From contig OZ244956.1 in the NCBI GenBank assembly GCA_965222505.1, positions 3,038,001 to 3,102,000 on the forward strand: DNA of 64,000 nucleotides, written 5' to 3'. How positions within the stretch are numbered: the stretch's first letter is position 1; each line of letters opens with the position of its first letter. Positions 41,033 to 51,000 of the stretch are shown in pieces. This stretch comes from G965222505 sp965222505. Lineage in GTDB: Bacteria; Bacteroidota; Rhodothermia; Rhodothermales; DATKEJ01. Made by a program: the position numbers and the translations under genes. The notes under the pieces were generated by a model. That model was given only the letters and a program-made list of their open reading frames with translations. It was not told the origin of the DNA and did not search any database.

Positions 41033-41881
41033 TCAGGCCAGAGGGGGGGCCAGGAAGGCCGGGTCCTCTGTGGCGCGGGTTATGTTCTGGGTGGAGAGCC
41101 AGTCGGCAAGGTCATTGGACCGGAGCAGGTCATATTCTTGTTTCCAGGCCAGTTCGTAGTCCACACCAAGTTTGTCCGGAAACTGATCCAACCGGCCGGT
41201 TCCGGGATGGCACATCACGGCAAAGTCCCGATGCTGACGGCGGGCCCCCTGAATGGTCCGTTTTAGTTCAGAGGCCTCCAGGTTGCCACTCTGGTAGAGG
41301 CCATAGGTGGGCAGGTGCATCGGACGCGGATACAGTCGGTCTCCGAGTTTGGCGATCAGGCCGTACAGGGGGCGGGTCAGGCGCACGCCGTCGTAGAACA
41401 CCCGGATATACGGGATGTTGTACCGTTGTTGTACGGCCCGGGCGATATCGGCAAACTGGGGCAATAAGTGCAGATTCTGGTGGGAATCGATGTAGTGTAT
41501 CTCATCAACATACGCGAGCAGCTTATCGACTTGCGCACACCATTCGTCATACACTTTGGCTTGGGGCAGGCGTTTACGGAGCAGTGGGCCGATCAACCGT
41601 TTCCAGTTGGGAATAAACCGCCCCTGGGCATCGACCCAAGGGGCATCAAATAGGTCCGTGCGGACCGGGTACACATCTGTCAGGGCTAGGTGAATCCCGG
41701 TCCATACACCGTGGACCTGGAGTTGGTCAAGCCGGCCCAGGTCGAAATTGGGTGAGCCAACGAGTATACTGGCACCTTGAAGGTGGCCCTGTGCCGCCAA
41801 ATCCAGCACGGCAACATCTATACTGGTGTGCATACCAAAGTCGTCGGCCAGGAAGCGTACTTGGGTTTGAGGGTTAGACAT
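41033..41881 (-). CDS. ChbG/YdjC-family carbohydrate deacetylase
   Basis: 282 residues with the metal site ADDFGMH (12-18), GVWTGIHLALTDVYPV and IDSHQNLHLLPQF, the Asp/His pattern of the YdjC-ChbG fold that removes acetyl groups from N-acetylated sugars. It follows the GNAT gene by 5 bases on the same strand and with the GT2 gene forms a three-gene operon. A product-tailoring role in a cell-envelope glycan or lipid-linked sugar is likely. Confidence 0.88.
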   Translation of the reverse strand: MSNPQTQVRFLADDFGMHTSIDVAVLDLAAQGHLQGASILVGSPNFDLGRLDQLQVHGVWTGIHLALTDVYPVRTDLFDAPWVDAQGRFIPNWKRLIGPLLRKRLPQAKVYDEWCAQVDKLLAYVDEIHYIDSHQNLHLLPQFADIARAVQQRYNIPYIRVFYDGVRLTRPLYGLIAKLGDRLYPRPMHLPTYGLYQSGNLEASELKRTIQGARRQHRDFAVMCHPGTGRLDQFPDKLGVDYELAWKQEYDLLRSNDLADWLSTQNITRATEDPAFLAPPLA

Positions 41882-41886
41882 GCAGG

Positions 41887-42897
41887 TCAGTACAGGTCGA
41901 TATCGCCCAGGGTGAAGAAGAACGGTGCTTTCGGGAGGCCGGTCCCAGAGACATCCTTGTACACCACATGGAACGATTTGGGTGAGAGCCGCCGGGGCAG
42001 GCGGAGCGTAAACAGTTTTTTCAGGAGAGGGAAGATACGATACGCATCCGGTGAAAAAACCCCGACCAGTAAGTGGAACCCATGTTGGCGCAAAAAAGCC
42101 TTCACGTCATCAATGTGTGTTTGGGTGGGGGCGCCGATTGCATCCATCACCAAGGCCACCCGAAGGCCGTACAGCGTCATGGGCCGGATCACAAATAATG
42201 CATCGGCATTTCCGATGAAGCAATATTGGCGGGTTGGGTGCTGCACGTAGCGCCAGTGGAGCCAGGCCGAAGACCGAGGGACGTGTGTATAGCGGGTATG
42301 CTCGGCATTGGCCGGTGCCCAGACCTCAGGGGGGGCAGCATGGCTCAGGATGGTGGGGTCAAGCGGTTCAAAAGGGGGAAAGGTGCGGTGGCGGAGCAGG
42401 GTCAGGGCTTTGCTGGCCAGCTGGATATGGGAGCGCACCTTCAGGTGCAGGTACATCTCTCGACCGGTGACAAAGCCGGTTTTGAGAAAACCGGGGAGGG
42501 AGCGCTGGTTCGGGGATAAAGCATATACCCCCCGAAATCCATCCTGTGCTGCCGCTTCGAATGTTTTTAAGGCACCAGTCGCAAAAAGGCCCTTGCGCTG
42601 GTGGTCCGGGTGGGTCACAAGGTTAACCGTGAGCAGTGCCCGGACAGCGGCTTGTTGTGCGGTGTCCCACAGTTGCGTGGGCAGGGATACATATTGGGCA
42701 GCCAGTTCATCTTCGGCGTACACCAGATGACCGAAGACCGGTCCGAAAGGATTCTGACGATACTGCCAGTTGGCATAGGCTGTTTCGGAGAAATCATTTT
42801 CCCCCCAGAGCATCCGGATCAAGCCCGTCGAGTCCGCGAGCTGTTGGGGATCTTCGGGATCGAAGGGGGTCATGCAGTATCCAGCGGAGCGGCTCAT
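41887..42897 (-). CDS. GNAT-family N-acetyltransferase
   Basis: 336 residues from the ATG at 42897, which overlaps the stop of the GT2 gene as ATGA. The GNAT core is recognisable as LLTVNLVTHPDHQRKGLFATGALKTFE with YALSPNQRSLPGFLKTGF. The C-terminal half (MDAIGAPTQTHIDDVKAFLRQHGF) is a second, weaker GNAT-like part. The frame is open a further 130 codons upstream, but that stretch is the antisense-frame shadow of the GT2 gene. The acceptor is probably an amino sugar, judging by its neighbours. Confidence 0.85.
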   Translation of the reverse strand: MSRSAGYCMTPFDPEDPQQLADSTGLIRMLWGENDFSETAYANWQYRQNPFGPVFGHLVYAEDELAAQYVSLPTQLWDTAQQAAVRALLTVNLVTHPDHQRKGLFATGALKTFEAAAQDGFRGVYALSPNQRSLPGFLKTGFVTGREMYLHLKVRSHIQLASKALTLLRHRTFPPFEPLDPTILSHAAPPEVWAPANAEHTRYTHVPRSSAWLHWRYVQHPTRQYCFIGNADALFVIRPMTLYGLRVALVMDAIGAPTQTHIDDVKAFLRQHGFHLLVGVFSPDAYRIFPLLKKLFTLRLPRRLSPKSFHVVYKDVSGTGLPKAPFFFTLGDIDLY

Positions 42898-43832
42898 CGT
42901 CCGGCGTCTTGGGGTACATTGGTGGCGCGCACAACGAAGCTGGGGCGGCCTTTGGATTGCAGGAACAGCTTGCCGATGTACTCGCCAATAACCCCCATCA
43001 TCAACAATTGTACGCCGCCGACGAACAAAACGCTTACCAGTACTGAAGCCCAGCCGGGAATGGCAATGTCCTTGAATACCCGTATGTAAATGGCATAGAG
43101 CGCATACACGAACGCCCCGGCTGAAAGGAGGGACCCCATAAAAATCGAGAGCCGGAGCGGCTTGATGCTGAACGAGGTGATCCCGTTGAGGCCAACGGAG
43201 ATCATCTTGCGCAGGGTATACTTGGTTTTGCCGTGTTTCCTGGGATTGGGCGTGTAGGTCAGTTTGTACTGCTTGAATCCCAGCCATGCAAAGAAACCGC
43301 GCAGAAACAGGTTGTGTTCGGTACTGCCCTTGACGAGATCGGCCACGGCACGGTCTACCAGCCGGTAATCCGATGCACCGGGGTCCACGCGCACTTCAGA
43401 AAGGAAATTGAGCAACCGGTAAAACAGGGAGGACGTCTTGCGCTTGAAGAACGACAGCTCCGGATCTTCCCGGCGCTGGGTGTAGACTACCTCGTAGCCT
43501 TCACGCCACTTTTCGACCATTTGCGGGATGAGGTCGGGCGGGTGCTGCAAGTCGGCATCCAGGGAAACCACGCACTGGCCCCGAGCGTGTTCAAAACCGG
43601 CCTTGAGGGCGTTCTGATGCCCGAAATTTCGGGAGAGGGCGACGTAGAACACGTTTGGGTGTACTTCCCCGGCGTATTCTATGGCTGGGAGTGTGCCGTC
43701 GGTACTGCCGTCATCGACCAGGATGACTTCATAGGAAAGCCCCTTCACCGCCTGCCCCACGGCTTCAACGACGAGGGGGATGTTCTCCGCTTCGTTGTAG
43801 GCCGGGATCACAATGCTGATTTCGGGGATCAT
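42894..43832 (-). CDS. GT2-family polyprenyl-phosphate glycosyltransferase
   Basis: 312 residues from MIPEISIVIPAYNEAENIP. The GT-A signatures are VDDGSTDG, SLDADLQHPPDL and QRREDPELSFFKR. Two C-terminal membrane helices follow (LSIFMGSLLSAGAFVYALYAIYI and GWASVLVSVLFVGGVQLLMMG), as in DPM1/ArnC/GtrB-type enzymes that load a sugar on undecaprenyl phosphate. A 12-codon upstream extension comes from the heptamer repeat. It is the first gene of the GT2-GNAT-deacetylase operon. Confidence 0.9.
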   Translation of the reverse strand: MIPEISIVIPAYNEAENIPLVVEAVGQAVKGLSYEVILVDDGSTDGTLPAIEYAGEVHPNVFYVALSRNFGHQNALKAGFEHARGQCVVSLDADLQHPPDLIPQMVEKWREGYEVVYTQRREDPELSFFKRKTSSLFYRLLNFLSEVRVDPGASDYRLVDRAVADLVKGSTEHNLFLRGFFAWLGFKQYKLTYTPNPRKHGKTKYTLRKMISVGLNGITSFSIKPLRLSIFMGSLLSAGAFVYALYAIYIRVFKDIAIPGWASVLVSVLFVGGVQLLMMGVIGEYIGKLFLQSKGRPSFVVRATNVPQDAGR

Positions 43833-43834
43833 AG

Positions 43835-43893
43835 GCGTAATGCGTATTGCGTAGTGCGTAAGGTGCAAGAATTACGCACTACGCAATACGTAC
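43835..43893. repeat. heptamer-repeat hairpin (GCGTANT family), copy 2
   Basis: 7-mers GCGTAAT, GCGTATT, GCGTAGT and GCGTAAG, a spacer GTGCAAGA, then ATTACGC, ACTACGC and AATACGT. Both sides pair to a ~20-base stem. The layout and CAAGA loop match the copy at 414-461. It lies just upstream of the GT2 start. Confidence 0.85.
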
Positions 43894-43911
43894 CGCCGGA
43901 TACCGGCGGCG

Positions 43912-45801
43912 TTATTTCAGCAGTACCACCGTGCGGCTCAGGTTCAGGCCTTTGGCCCGGAGACGGTACAGGTACACGCCGCTGGGCAAGTGCTGTGCGT
44001 TCCAGGTAACGGTTTGAAGGCCACCGGCTACTATACCATCGACCAGCGTGGCGATTTCGGACCCGGTTACATCGTAGACCGTGAGGGTCGCGTGCATGGG
44101 GGTGGGTACTTCGAAGGTGAAGGCCGTGGTCGGGTTAAAGGGGTTCGGGTAGGCGGCGTACAGCGCAAAGCCTTCGGGCACGGTCTCGTCTTCATTGGCC
44201 ACAATGATGAGTTCGGCCGATGGTCCGAATTCGGACGTGTTGCCGTCTACGGTGGCGGTTGCCGTGAAGAAGTCGCCGCTTTCGATGCCGTCCGGCATGG
44301 TCATGCGGAACAGGAACTGGTTGGTGGTCACCACATCCGTCGATACGGCGAGGCCGTCGAGGTCAGGACCGTAGCTGCCCGCATCACCGTCCTGGTCATC
44401 TGCACCGCCTTCGTCGGCGGTGAACAGATAGGTTTCACCTTCACCGAACCTGGAGGCATCGTTATCGGCCTTGAAGACTTCAATGGTCCCCCCGGCTGGT
44501 GCAAACCCGAACACGACCAGGTCGGTACCTTCTACCGAGACCCCGCTGATGATGGGGTAGGGTTGCAGGTCGTTGGCCCCATCTGCGACGGGACCGGCTG
44601 GTGTATTCAGCGTCACGCCGTCAAACGGTTCCACACCGGTACCCGCGTTCAGGTCGATGCCGAGGCCGGTATTGCCGAAGATCTGGTTCTGGCTGATGGT
44701 GTTTTGGTCCGTGTTGAATTTGATTTCGTTGGCCACTGAAACGCCGACGCCGTTGCCGGTGATGACGTTTTTGGTAATCAGGTTGCCACGGGCACCGTTC
44801 CGGGCAGCCACACCTGCGCCGAGGTTATTGATCACGGTGTTGTTCCGGGCAATATGGTTGCCGGTACCGTCGATGAGCTGTGACCCCAACTCAATGCCGT
44901 GTCCACTACCCGGTGTGGGGGCACCGGAAATATTCAGGTTGTCCCGACTCAGGTTGTACTCGGCGCTGCTGTCTATGCCGTTCAGGTCGATGCCATCGTG
45001 CACGTCGCTGTTCCAGCCGTTGCCGAAGACCTCGTTGAACGTGACGGTCAGGATGGTCGCCCCAACGTCTCCGGTGATGCCGACGTTGCCATTGAAGCCG
45101 ATGTAGCTTTCCGTGACGGTCAGGTTTACGGGCAGGGCGGTGTCTCCACCTTCGCGTCGTTCGGAGGACAGAAGTTCGACCCCATGGCTGGTGTTGCGCT
45201 CAGCTACTGGGTCGCTTCCGTCCGGCAGGACCCCGATAAACATTTTGCGCACGACGCGGTTGGTGCCCGGTGTTTCACCAAAGGCAACGCCCAGCCCTTG
45301 CACGCCGACGGTGGCGTTGTAGACCGCGATGCCTTCTACAACGAGGTCGGAAGCCAGTCCGGAAAGGGTGAGGCCGTTGAAACCGGAGGCATTGATGGCA
45401 ATTTCCGGACGCTCGTACATGGGTAGTGCCATCGCATCCACCCCGACGGTACCGCCCGTGCCCACCTGGCCGACGTTGGTGTCGCTCTGGTTGGTGGCTT
45501 GCGAAAAGCCTAAAACCTCGGTGCCACTATCGCCGAGGGGTGGAAGGGGAGAGACCAGGGTGATGGTCCACCATTGACCGTTGTAGTTGGGGTCGTTGGT
45601 CGAGATGTTAAATTCGATGGTATCCGGCCCCGCGTTGGCATTGGCATCAAAGATGGCCTGCCGTAGCGAGCCGGCCCCGGCATCGTTGGTATTGATGACG
45701 GTGAACGTATCGGCCTGTGCGACGGTGGCCGTGAGGGCCAAACCGATCAACACGTTCAGCAAGGTGTATCCCCGTTTGCGGGAGACAAAGAAATTCGTCA
45801 T
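43912..45801 (-). CDS. secreted beta-helix protein with YPNPF-type sorting domain
   Basis: 629 residues. A signal-like N-terminus (LLNVLIGLALTATVAQA) is followed by the VINTNDAGAGSLRQAIFDAN motif common at the start of right-handed parallel beta-helix proteins. Helix turns such as NHIARNNTVINNLGAGVAARN and QNTISQNQIFGNTGLGIDL run to residue ~400. The C-terminal ~80 residues are a sorting domain (AYPNPFNPTTAFTF ... SGVYLYRLRAKG) like those of type IX secretion substrates. It should be exported and perhaps surface-attached; the ligand is unknown. Confidence 0.85.
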   Translation of the reverse strand: MTNFFVSRKRGYTLLNVLIGLALTATVAQADTFTVINTNDAGAGSLRQAIFDANANAGPDTIEFNISTNDPNYNGQWWTITLVSPLPPLGDSGTEVLGFSQATNQSDTNVGQVGTGGTVGVDAMALPMYERPEIAINASGFNGLTLSGLASDLVVEGIAVYNATVGVQGLGVAFGETPGTNRVVRKMFIGVLPDGSDPVAERNTSHGVELLSSERREGGDTALPVNLTVTESYIGFNGNVGITGDVGATILTVTFNEVFGNGWNSDVHDGIDLNGIDSSAEYNLSRDNLNISGAPTPGSGHGIELGSQLIDGTGNHIARNNTVINNLGAGVAARNGARGNLITKNVITGNGVGVSVANEIKFNTDQNTISQNQIFGNTGLGIDLNAGTGVEPFDGVTLNTPAGPVADGANDLQPYPIISGVSVEGTDLVVFGFAPAGGTIEVFKADNDASRFGEGETYLFTADEGGADDQDGDAGSYGPDLDGLAVSTDVVTTNQFLFRMTMPDGIESGDFFTATATVDGNTSEFGPSAELIIVANEDETVPEGFALYAAYPNPFNPTTAFTFEVPTPMHATLTVYDVTGSEIATLVDGIVAGGLQTVTWNAQHLPSGVYLYRLRAKGLNLSRTVVLLK

Positions 45802-45992
45802 AAGATGTTTGTAGCTCAGGTGTTTTTTGATGAGAGATCAGTAATTTGAATACCGTCCCGATCCCGCCCTCCTTGGGTACAAGATCAACGTTCCGAACCA
45901 TCGCGTTACGGGGTGGAGGCCGATACTGCGCTTGCTCCTGGTATTCGCGGTGACTGACTTGAATGCTTGCAAACCTGCATTTTAGGGGATTC

Positions 45993-47927
45993 ATGAACAA
46001 TAATCAATCCACCCGACGGCGCATAGCCCAAGGTCTTCTCTTTTTCTTCTTTTCCATGACCGCGTTTGGCCCTGTGATGGCCCAGGTCGACTTCCGGGTG
46101 GCTCCCTATCTGCAAAATCCAACGCCGGACGGCATCACCATTTTGTGGCTGAGTCCGTCGGAAACACCGGGAGACGTGGCCTACGTTGATGAAAACGGTG
46201 CCGGTGGTAACATGGTCTCCACGCCGGTCCAGGTGGATGCGCTGGATTATCCCCAGTTTGAAATCGTCCTGAACGAGGATGAATTTCCCGACGGCGCGCC
46301 GCCGGTTCCTTACCTGCACCGCGTGCGCATCGAAGGGCTAACGCCGCAAACGGCCTATCAGTACACCGTAACACAGGGCGGCAGTACCTTCGCGGCCCGG
46401 TTCCGCACGGCACCCGAGCGTGACCGCAGCCAGATCCGCTTCATCGTCTATGCCGATAGCGAAACCGAGCCGGAATCCTCCACCAAGCCTCCCGTCGACT
46501 GGGCCGATCCCACCGGCGCAACCCCGGATCGCCCCTACCTGATTGACCAGACCCTCGGGTATGCCAACAACCTGGCCGTGATGCGTAGCCGGCAACCCGA
46601 CTTCGTGGTGATCGCCGGGGACCTCGTGGAGTCCGGTGGGGAGCAACGGGACTGGGACGAGTTCTGGCGGCACAACGCCAACCCGGATGGTGCAGAGAGC
46701 TTCGCCGGTCACATTCCGGTGTTTCCCACATTGGGCAACCACGAATATTTCTCCAGCCCGCACCGGGCCTCTACCATGCCCGAGCCTAAGGAATACAACC
46801 AGCCCTATTCGGAAGAAGGCATCGCCCGGTACCTGACCTATTTTGAACTCCCGGCCAACGGAGCCGCCAATCCGAACCGCGAAGAACGGTACTATCGGGT
46901 TGACTACGGCCCGGTGACGCTCATCAGCTTGGATGTGAGCAACAACAGCCCGGAAGATTCCTCCGAGGATACCAACTTTTTCCTCCTTGGCGAAGCCGCA
47001 GGAGGCGGGTTTGCACCTGACTTTGGCCCCGGTTCCGAGCAACACGCTTGGCTGGAGGCCCAACTTCAGGAAGCCCAACAAAACAGCCGGTTCACATTCG
47101 TCGTGACGCACTATGTACCCTATTCCTCGGGGCCGCATGGCCGGCCGGCAGGCGAAAACGATGGAGAAGACCCCCTCTCGGGTGTGCCGGTGCAAACGCT
47201 CATGCCCATGTTCCTGCAATATGGTGTGGATGCCCTCTTTGCCGGTCACGATGAGATGTGGGAGCGCTCATCCATTGCCGGCCAGGAGACCCTCTCGGAT
47301 GGGACCCTGCAGGATCATGAATTACACATTTACGACCTCGGCATTGGTGGGGATGGCCTGCGGGGGCCGGTGGACGGACTGGAAAATCCGAATCAACAAT
47401 TTCTGGTGCATACCGATGTGCCGGAAGTCTGGGAAGGTAACCGCCTGGTCGATGGGGGCAAACACTACGGCCACCTGGAAGTCAATATCCGCCTCCGTGA
47501 TAACCGCTGGCAAGCCGATCTGGTGCCGGTCTACGTGTTTCCTATTTTCGACGCTGAGGGCGCCACCTACCAGGGGTTTGAACGCCGCGTCTACCTGGAT
47601 TCGCTTACGCTCGTCAACCCGGATTCTATCTCTACGGTAGCTAATGAAGCGGAGACCCACATTCCCAATCGTATCGAGCTGGAAAGTGCATATCCGAATC
47701 CGTTTCGGGAGGTCGTGACCTTGACGTACGCGTTGGATGCGCCGGGCGCGGCGCGACTGGCTGTGTATGACGTATTAGGCCGCGAGGTGGCAACCCTGGC
47801 TGAAGGCCATCACAGGGCCGGACGGCACGCGGCCACCTGGGATGCCCGCACGATGCCCGCCGGCGTGTATTTCACCCGGCTCTCAGCTGGAGGACACGCT
47901 CGAACGCGCCGGGTGGTGCGCCGGTAG
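45993..47927 (+). CDS. secreted purple-acid-phosphatase-like metallophosphoesterase with sorting domain
   Basis: About 644 residues from MNNNQSTRRR with signal peptide GLLFFFFSMTAFGPVMAQ. An N-terminal fibronectin-like domain (FRVAPYLQNPTPDGITILWLS) precedes the metallophosphoesterase core: FIVYADSE, VIAGDLVESGG, FPTLGNHEY, FVVTHYVPY and FAGHDEMWER provide the bimetal ligands, though the first motif is degenerate (YAD rather than GDxG/GDxH). The C-terminal domain AYPNPFREVVTLTYAL ... is of the sorting type. It probably releases phosphate from organic esters outside the cell. Confidence 0.88.
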   Translation: MNNNQSTRRRIAQGLLFFFFSMTAFGPVMAQVDFRVAPYLQNPTPDGITILWLSPSETPGDVAYVDENGAGGNMVSTPVQVDALDYPQFEIVLNEDEFPDGAPPVPYLHRVRIEGLTPQTAYQYTVTQGGSTFAARFRTAPERDRSQIRFIVYADSETEPESSTKPPVDWADPTGATPDRPYLIDQTLGYANNLAVMRSRQPDFVVIAGDLVESGGEQRDWDEFWRHNANPDGAESFAGHIPVFPTLGNHEYFSSPHRASTMPEPKEYNQPYSEEGIARYLTYFELPANGAANPNREERYYRVDYGPVTLISLDVSNNSPEDSSEDTNFFLLGEAAGGGFAPDFGPGSEQHAWLEAQLQEAQQNSRFTFVVTHYVPYSSGPHGRPAGENDGEDPLSGVPVQTLMPMFLQYGVDALFAGHDEMWERSSIAGQETLSDGTLQDHELHIYDLGIGGDGLRGPVDGLENPNQQFLVHTDVPEVWEGNRLVDGGKHYGHLEVNIRLRDNRWQADLVPVYVFPIFDAEGATYQGFERRVYLDSLTLVNPDSISTVANEAETHIPNRIELESAYPNPFREVVTLTYALDAPGAARLAVYDVLGREVATLAEGHHRAGRHAATWDARTMPAGVYFTRLSAGGHARTRRVVRR

Positions 47928-47953
47928 ATTGGCTTTTACACCAGGAGCCCCTT

Positions 47954-48010
47954 GTTTGTAGTTTTCGCGCTACAATTCTGGGGAAGATCGCTGAAGCGAT
48001 CACTACAAAC
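47954..48010. repeat. 57-bp element with GTTTGTAGT inverted ends, copy 2
   Basis: It sits between the convergent phosphatase and cohesin/dockerin-like genes. Ends are GTTTGTAGT and ACTACAAAC; the inner right part is AAGATCGCTGAAGCGATC. It is related to 36736-36795 but three bases shorter, and the left inner parts differ. Confidence 0.8.
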
Positions 48011-48045
48011 GAGCGTAGCCTCTTACGTCAGTAAACGAGTGCTCA

Positions 48046-51000
48046 TTATCGCACGAGGGTCATGGTTCGTCCGGCGACGAACGGTCCGGCTTCCAGCCGG
48101 TACACGTATACCCCCGAGGGTGCATACCCGCCGTTCTCCAGGCGGCCATCCCACCGAACCTGATGTGCGCCGACGCCTTGCTCGGCTTCGATGAGTACCC
48201 GTACCGGCTGGCCGAGGAGGTTGTAGACGGTTAGCCGTACGTCCGACCGTTCAGCCAGGGCGTAACCAATCACTGTTTCCTGCGTGAACGGGTTAGGATA
48301 ACTCACCGACAATCCGTAGGTCAACGGGGCTTCGGTTTCCGCGCCCGCCAGGTTTGTGAGGATCGTTTCGGCTGAGGCCGCCAGGGTACGGCCTGCTGCA
48401 TCGACGGCGAGGATATCTTCAAGCCGTAACGTAGCCGTAGCACCGGGTAACATCCCATCGGCACCTTGTAGATCAAACAGGGCCACGATGCCCGGTTCGC
48501 TTACGGCTTGCTGTCCGGCTTTCCGGGTTGCAGCAAAGGCGTTTTGATGGGCCAGGTAGACGGTCTCTTCGCCCAGGAGCGGACCAGGCATGGCGGCTGT
48601 CACCTCAAGCGCCGGTGCGGCGTGCAGGACGAAGCTCACCCCAAACAAGGCCTTGGCCGAGTCGGCACGGACGGCCACCCGGAAAGAGCCTTGAGGGGTA
48701 CGGCCCAGTGGTTCAAGGCGGAGCCTGACGGAGCCTGTGGTCTTGGTTACGGGCTGGTTACCATCGAAGGCTGTGTTGTGAGATTGGCCCCAGTTGAGGC
48801 CGATGGGGAGTACGTCGGCCTGGTTGACGGTACCGTTGCCGTTGGCATCGGCGAAGGTGCAATTTTGCTGGCTCCAGGGTTGGGCCGGTTGCGGGGTCCA
48901 TGCGGTGGTGGCATTGGCGCGTGCCGGGCCGGATTGGTTGAAGCAGAGGCCGATAGGCAGTACGTCGGCCTGGTTGACGAGGCGGTCGTCGTTGGTATCG
49001 CCCGGCCACACGGTCAATCCGCTTGAGCCCAGGGTTATGGTCAGGGGCACGGCGCTCAGGGCTACAGCTGCACCCGAGGGGTCTAAGGCCGTCAGGTCGG
49101 TCAGGGTTAAGGTGACCTGGGTGCCCTCCGGCGTGTTGGCCGAGGAGACGAAGCGCACCCGTGCTACGGTGCCATTCCCGTTAACACCGCCCTCACCGGC
49201 CCTGCGGCTCACGCCAATGCTGACTGTTCCGGCCCGATCATCGATGGTCGGGAGGAACACCGGGTTGGACCCGAAGAACGGTCCGGCCGTCACGTTACTG
49301 GACGTTGGACTGACCACGTCGAGGATGTCGGTCCGGTCGTAATTCAGCACGAAACTGACGCCGAACAGGTTGGAGACGGGATCAGACGCCGAGCCGACGT
49401 TAAGATCGACCGTAAACTCCTGGCCGATGCCTTGCGTGGAGCTTGCCGTCGGGGCAAGGGGGGGATTGAGCGTACCGCCCGATACGTCGGCCACGGCCTC
49501 ATTCGATGGGCTACTCTCACCCGAAGTGTAGACGGCCGTTACCTGATAGAAATACCGCCCCGGTGCCACGCCGGAATCGACAAAGCTGGTGGAGGCTGCG
49601 TTTACGTTGGCCACAACGGTCCCCGTTTGCCGGGCATTGGGGGAGGTTGATCGGTAGACCCGGTAGCTCTGTACATCACCCCCTCCGCCGCTGCCTTCAA
49701 GAGCACCGGTCACGGTCAGGGCATAGGACGTTGTTGGTCCCCCGCCGGGATCGGCGTCGAAGATCGAGACGCCTACCAGGTAGGTGCCTGCCGCAAGGGA
49801 CGGTAAATCGACCTGCTCGGGTGCGGTTGCCCCGGCTGTGTTCGATTGCCCGCCATCAATGAGGGCCGAGCCGTCGGCGGAGATCAGGTAAAGGTCCAGG
49901 TCTGAGGTGAAGTTGCCGAGGTCAAGGCGTAAGCCGGGTGCCGTGGTCGTGACGAGGAAGAGGTCTTCGAGGTCGTCCTGGGTGCCGTCACTAAAGTTAA
50001 TGTTCAATGCCCCCGCATCATTGGATTCGGCGTTTCCGTTGAGGGTGGCCGGGGACGGGCCGGGGATGGTCTGTGCTTCGGCAACGGTGTTGTTGGGTTC
50101 TACCTCATCGACGAGGATGGTTTCGGCTTTGCGAACCGGTGCAAACCGGGCCAGGTCCACGGCGCGGCCCCGGTCGAGGCCGTTGAGATAAACCGGTGCT
50201 GGGGGATCAAGGCTTACCGGAGGAAGCGGAGGACCGGGGTCTTTTCCGGGCCAGGTTTTGGCGTGGGCGGTTCCACTCAGGTCGAATTCACTGAGCGGGC
50301 GCGTGGGGGCCAGTGAGCCTGCAGGCATGTCAATGGAACGGACGTTCCAGACGGTCGCCGGGGGAAGGTCGGCCAGTGACGAGGCCCCAAAAATGGATTG
50401 GCTTTCGGAAAGCGTCTGGGTAAACGTACCCAGGGTGCGGCCCCGGGCAAAGATGCTCAGCGTCGCCTTGGTGTTCCCGAGGTCTCGGTCGTTGAAGAAT
50501 TGTACCGCGATGCCGTACCGGCCGGGTTGGGCGGTGCCGGCAGGGAAGCTGATGACCTCCGGCCCCGAGGCGGTACCGCTGGTCTGGTCAATGTTCAGGG
50601 TCCCGCCATCGGCATTGCGGTTGCTGAAATAGATGACGTTGTCATTGGGAGTGACCAGGTAGAGGTCCATGTCGTTGTTCTTGTCCCACTGCAGGGCAAT
50701 CTGAAGATCCGGGGGTTCCTCGGCCCCTTCGCCCACCCGGACGATGATGGAAGCTGCCCCAACGGCATCATCGGCGTTTCGGGCCAGCACCACAATGAAG
50801 TTGAACGTCGTCGGCAGAAATACGGCCACGTTGAAGTTGCCATTGTTGACGGTACCAGTGATGGCCGGGTATTGCCCGCTGACGAGGATTTCGACCTGCT
50901 CAACCGTGGGGTCGTCTACGGTGCCGACGATGTTGGTCACCTGCGTGTTCAGGACTTGGTTGTCTGCCGGGGAGGTGATGGTAACCCCGACGGCGGATGA

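Noticed and set aside
42898..43287. 130-codon upstream extension of the GNAT gene
   Set aside because: It overlaps the GT2 gene completely in another frame. The ATGA overlap at 42894-42897 is the natural start.
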